Shown: one piece after another, positions 63,899-64,000 of the stretch
Numbering within the stretch: the stretch's first letter is position 1
How the letters are laid out: each line of letters starts with the position of its first letter
From: CAVPDE01 sp963707125
Lineage (GTDB): Bacteria > Desulfobacterota > DSM-4660 > Desulfatiglandales > HGW-15
Direction: 5' to 3'
Assembly: GCA_963707125.1 (NCBI GenBank)
Contig: CAVPOU010000023.1
Location: forward strand, 141,147 to 205,146
Length of the DNA stretch: 64,000 nucleotides
Notes under the pieces: model-generated
Told to the model about the DNA's origin: nothing
Databases searched by the model: none
What the model saw: the letters and a program-made list of their open reading frames with translations, nothing else
Translations under genes and position numbers: made by a program

Positions 63899-64000
63899 CC
63901 CTGCCGTTCTTAATTGAATTTCAACAGACAGGCCTCAATGAGAAGCTCGGGTACAAGACGCCCGGCGACCTGCGCCAAAGCAACGCAAAATTCTACTGGG
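63899..64000 (+). pseudogene. Partial second copy of the HD-gene 3' region
   Basis: CCCTGCC...CCTCAATGAGAAGCTCGG and the following bases repeat 63648-63740 with scattered differences, closest after 63931. It runs off the window, so it may be a duplicated fragment or the 3' part of a second gene. Confidence 0.6.

Overview
The window is bacterial chromosome with dense, mostly operonic gene content. TRAP transporters, acyl-CoA chemistry, GlcDEF/Hdr-type Fe-S oxidoreductases, sigma-54 activation and an apparent UGA-encoded selenocysteine suggest an anaerobic deltaproteobacterium (Desulfobacterota/Syntrophobacteria-like). This is inference: the window has no rRNA or other phylogenetic marker. I saw no tRNA, rRNA, phage or insertion-sequence transposase gene.

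Region 1 (1-11.8 kb) looks like an uptake and activation locus for a hydroxy or keto acid of the 3-hydroxybutyrate/acetoacetate type. It holds a TRAP solute-binding protein followed by the first codons of its small permease, a LarA-type Ni-pincer racemase (frameshifted), a 3-hydroxybutyrate-dehydrogenase-like SDR, a fused 3-ketoacid CoA-transferase, a MaoC hydratase and acetoacetyl-CoA synthetase. A PAS/sigma-54 activator and a stand-alone receiver protein sit among them.

Region 2 (12.4-32.1 kb) looks like a 2-hydroxyacid/glycolate locus: flavodoxin-like reductase, a second TRAP operon (three genes, at least 13 frameshifts), a second receiver protein, a D-2-hydroxyacid dehydrogenase (frameshifted), an IclR regulator, glyoxylate carboligase, a second LarA, GlcD-GlcE-GlcF, a transketolase-like TPP enzyme and a 2-oxopent-4-enoate-hydratase-family enzyme.

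Region 3 (32.6-48.7 kb) is mixed: HIT protein, FHA-GAF protein, CoA-transferase fused to an acetyltransferase, SbcD-like phosphoesterase overlapping a shrunken Old-Yellow-Enzyme gene, GH15 glucoamylase, BrnT/BrnA toxin-antitoxin pair, FMN reductase, a thioredoxin-fold protein with an in-frame UGA in a UxxC active site, MFS transporter, Tat-exported DUF362 protein, YbaK deacylase and a xylose-isomerase-like protein.

Region 4 (49-64 kb) is signalling and accessory: RsbW-like kinase and STAS protein, two proteins sharing a GAF-like N-terminus but ending in a nucleotide cyclase or a histidine kinase, a cNMP-binding SpoIIE phosphatase, a CHASE2-cyclase (frameshifted) and an HD phosphohydrolase. 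Between them lie two PIN toxin-antitoxin pairs, two AAA ATPases and three copies (one whole, two broken) of a cNMP-binding gene.

Intergenic DNA is unusually rich in palindromic repeats of many families. The most striking has arms GGCACGGACAAAC / GTTTGTCCGTGCC and occurs 14 times, only between 42.1 and 51.8 kb. Single-base indels interrupt about ten genes, so part of the apparent pseudogenisation may be assembly error.
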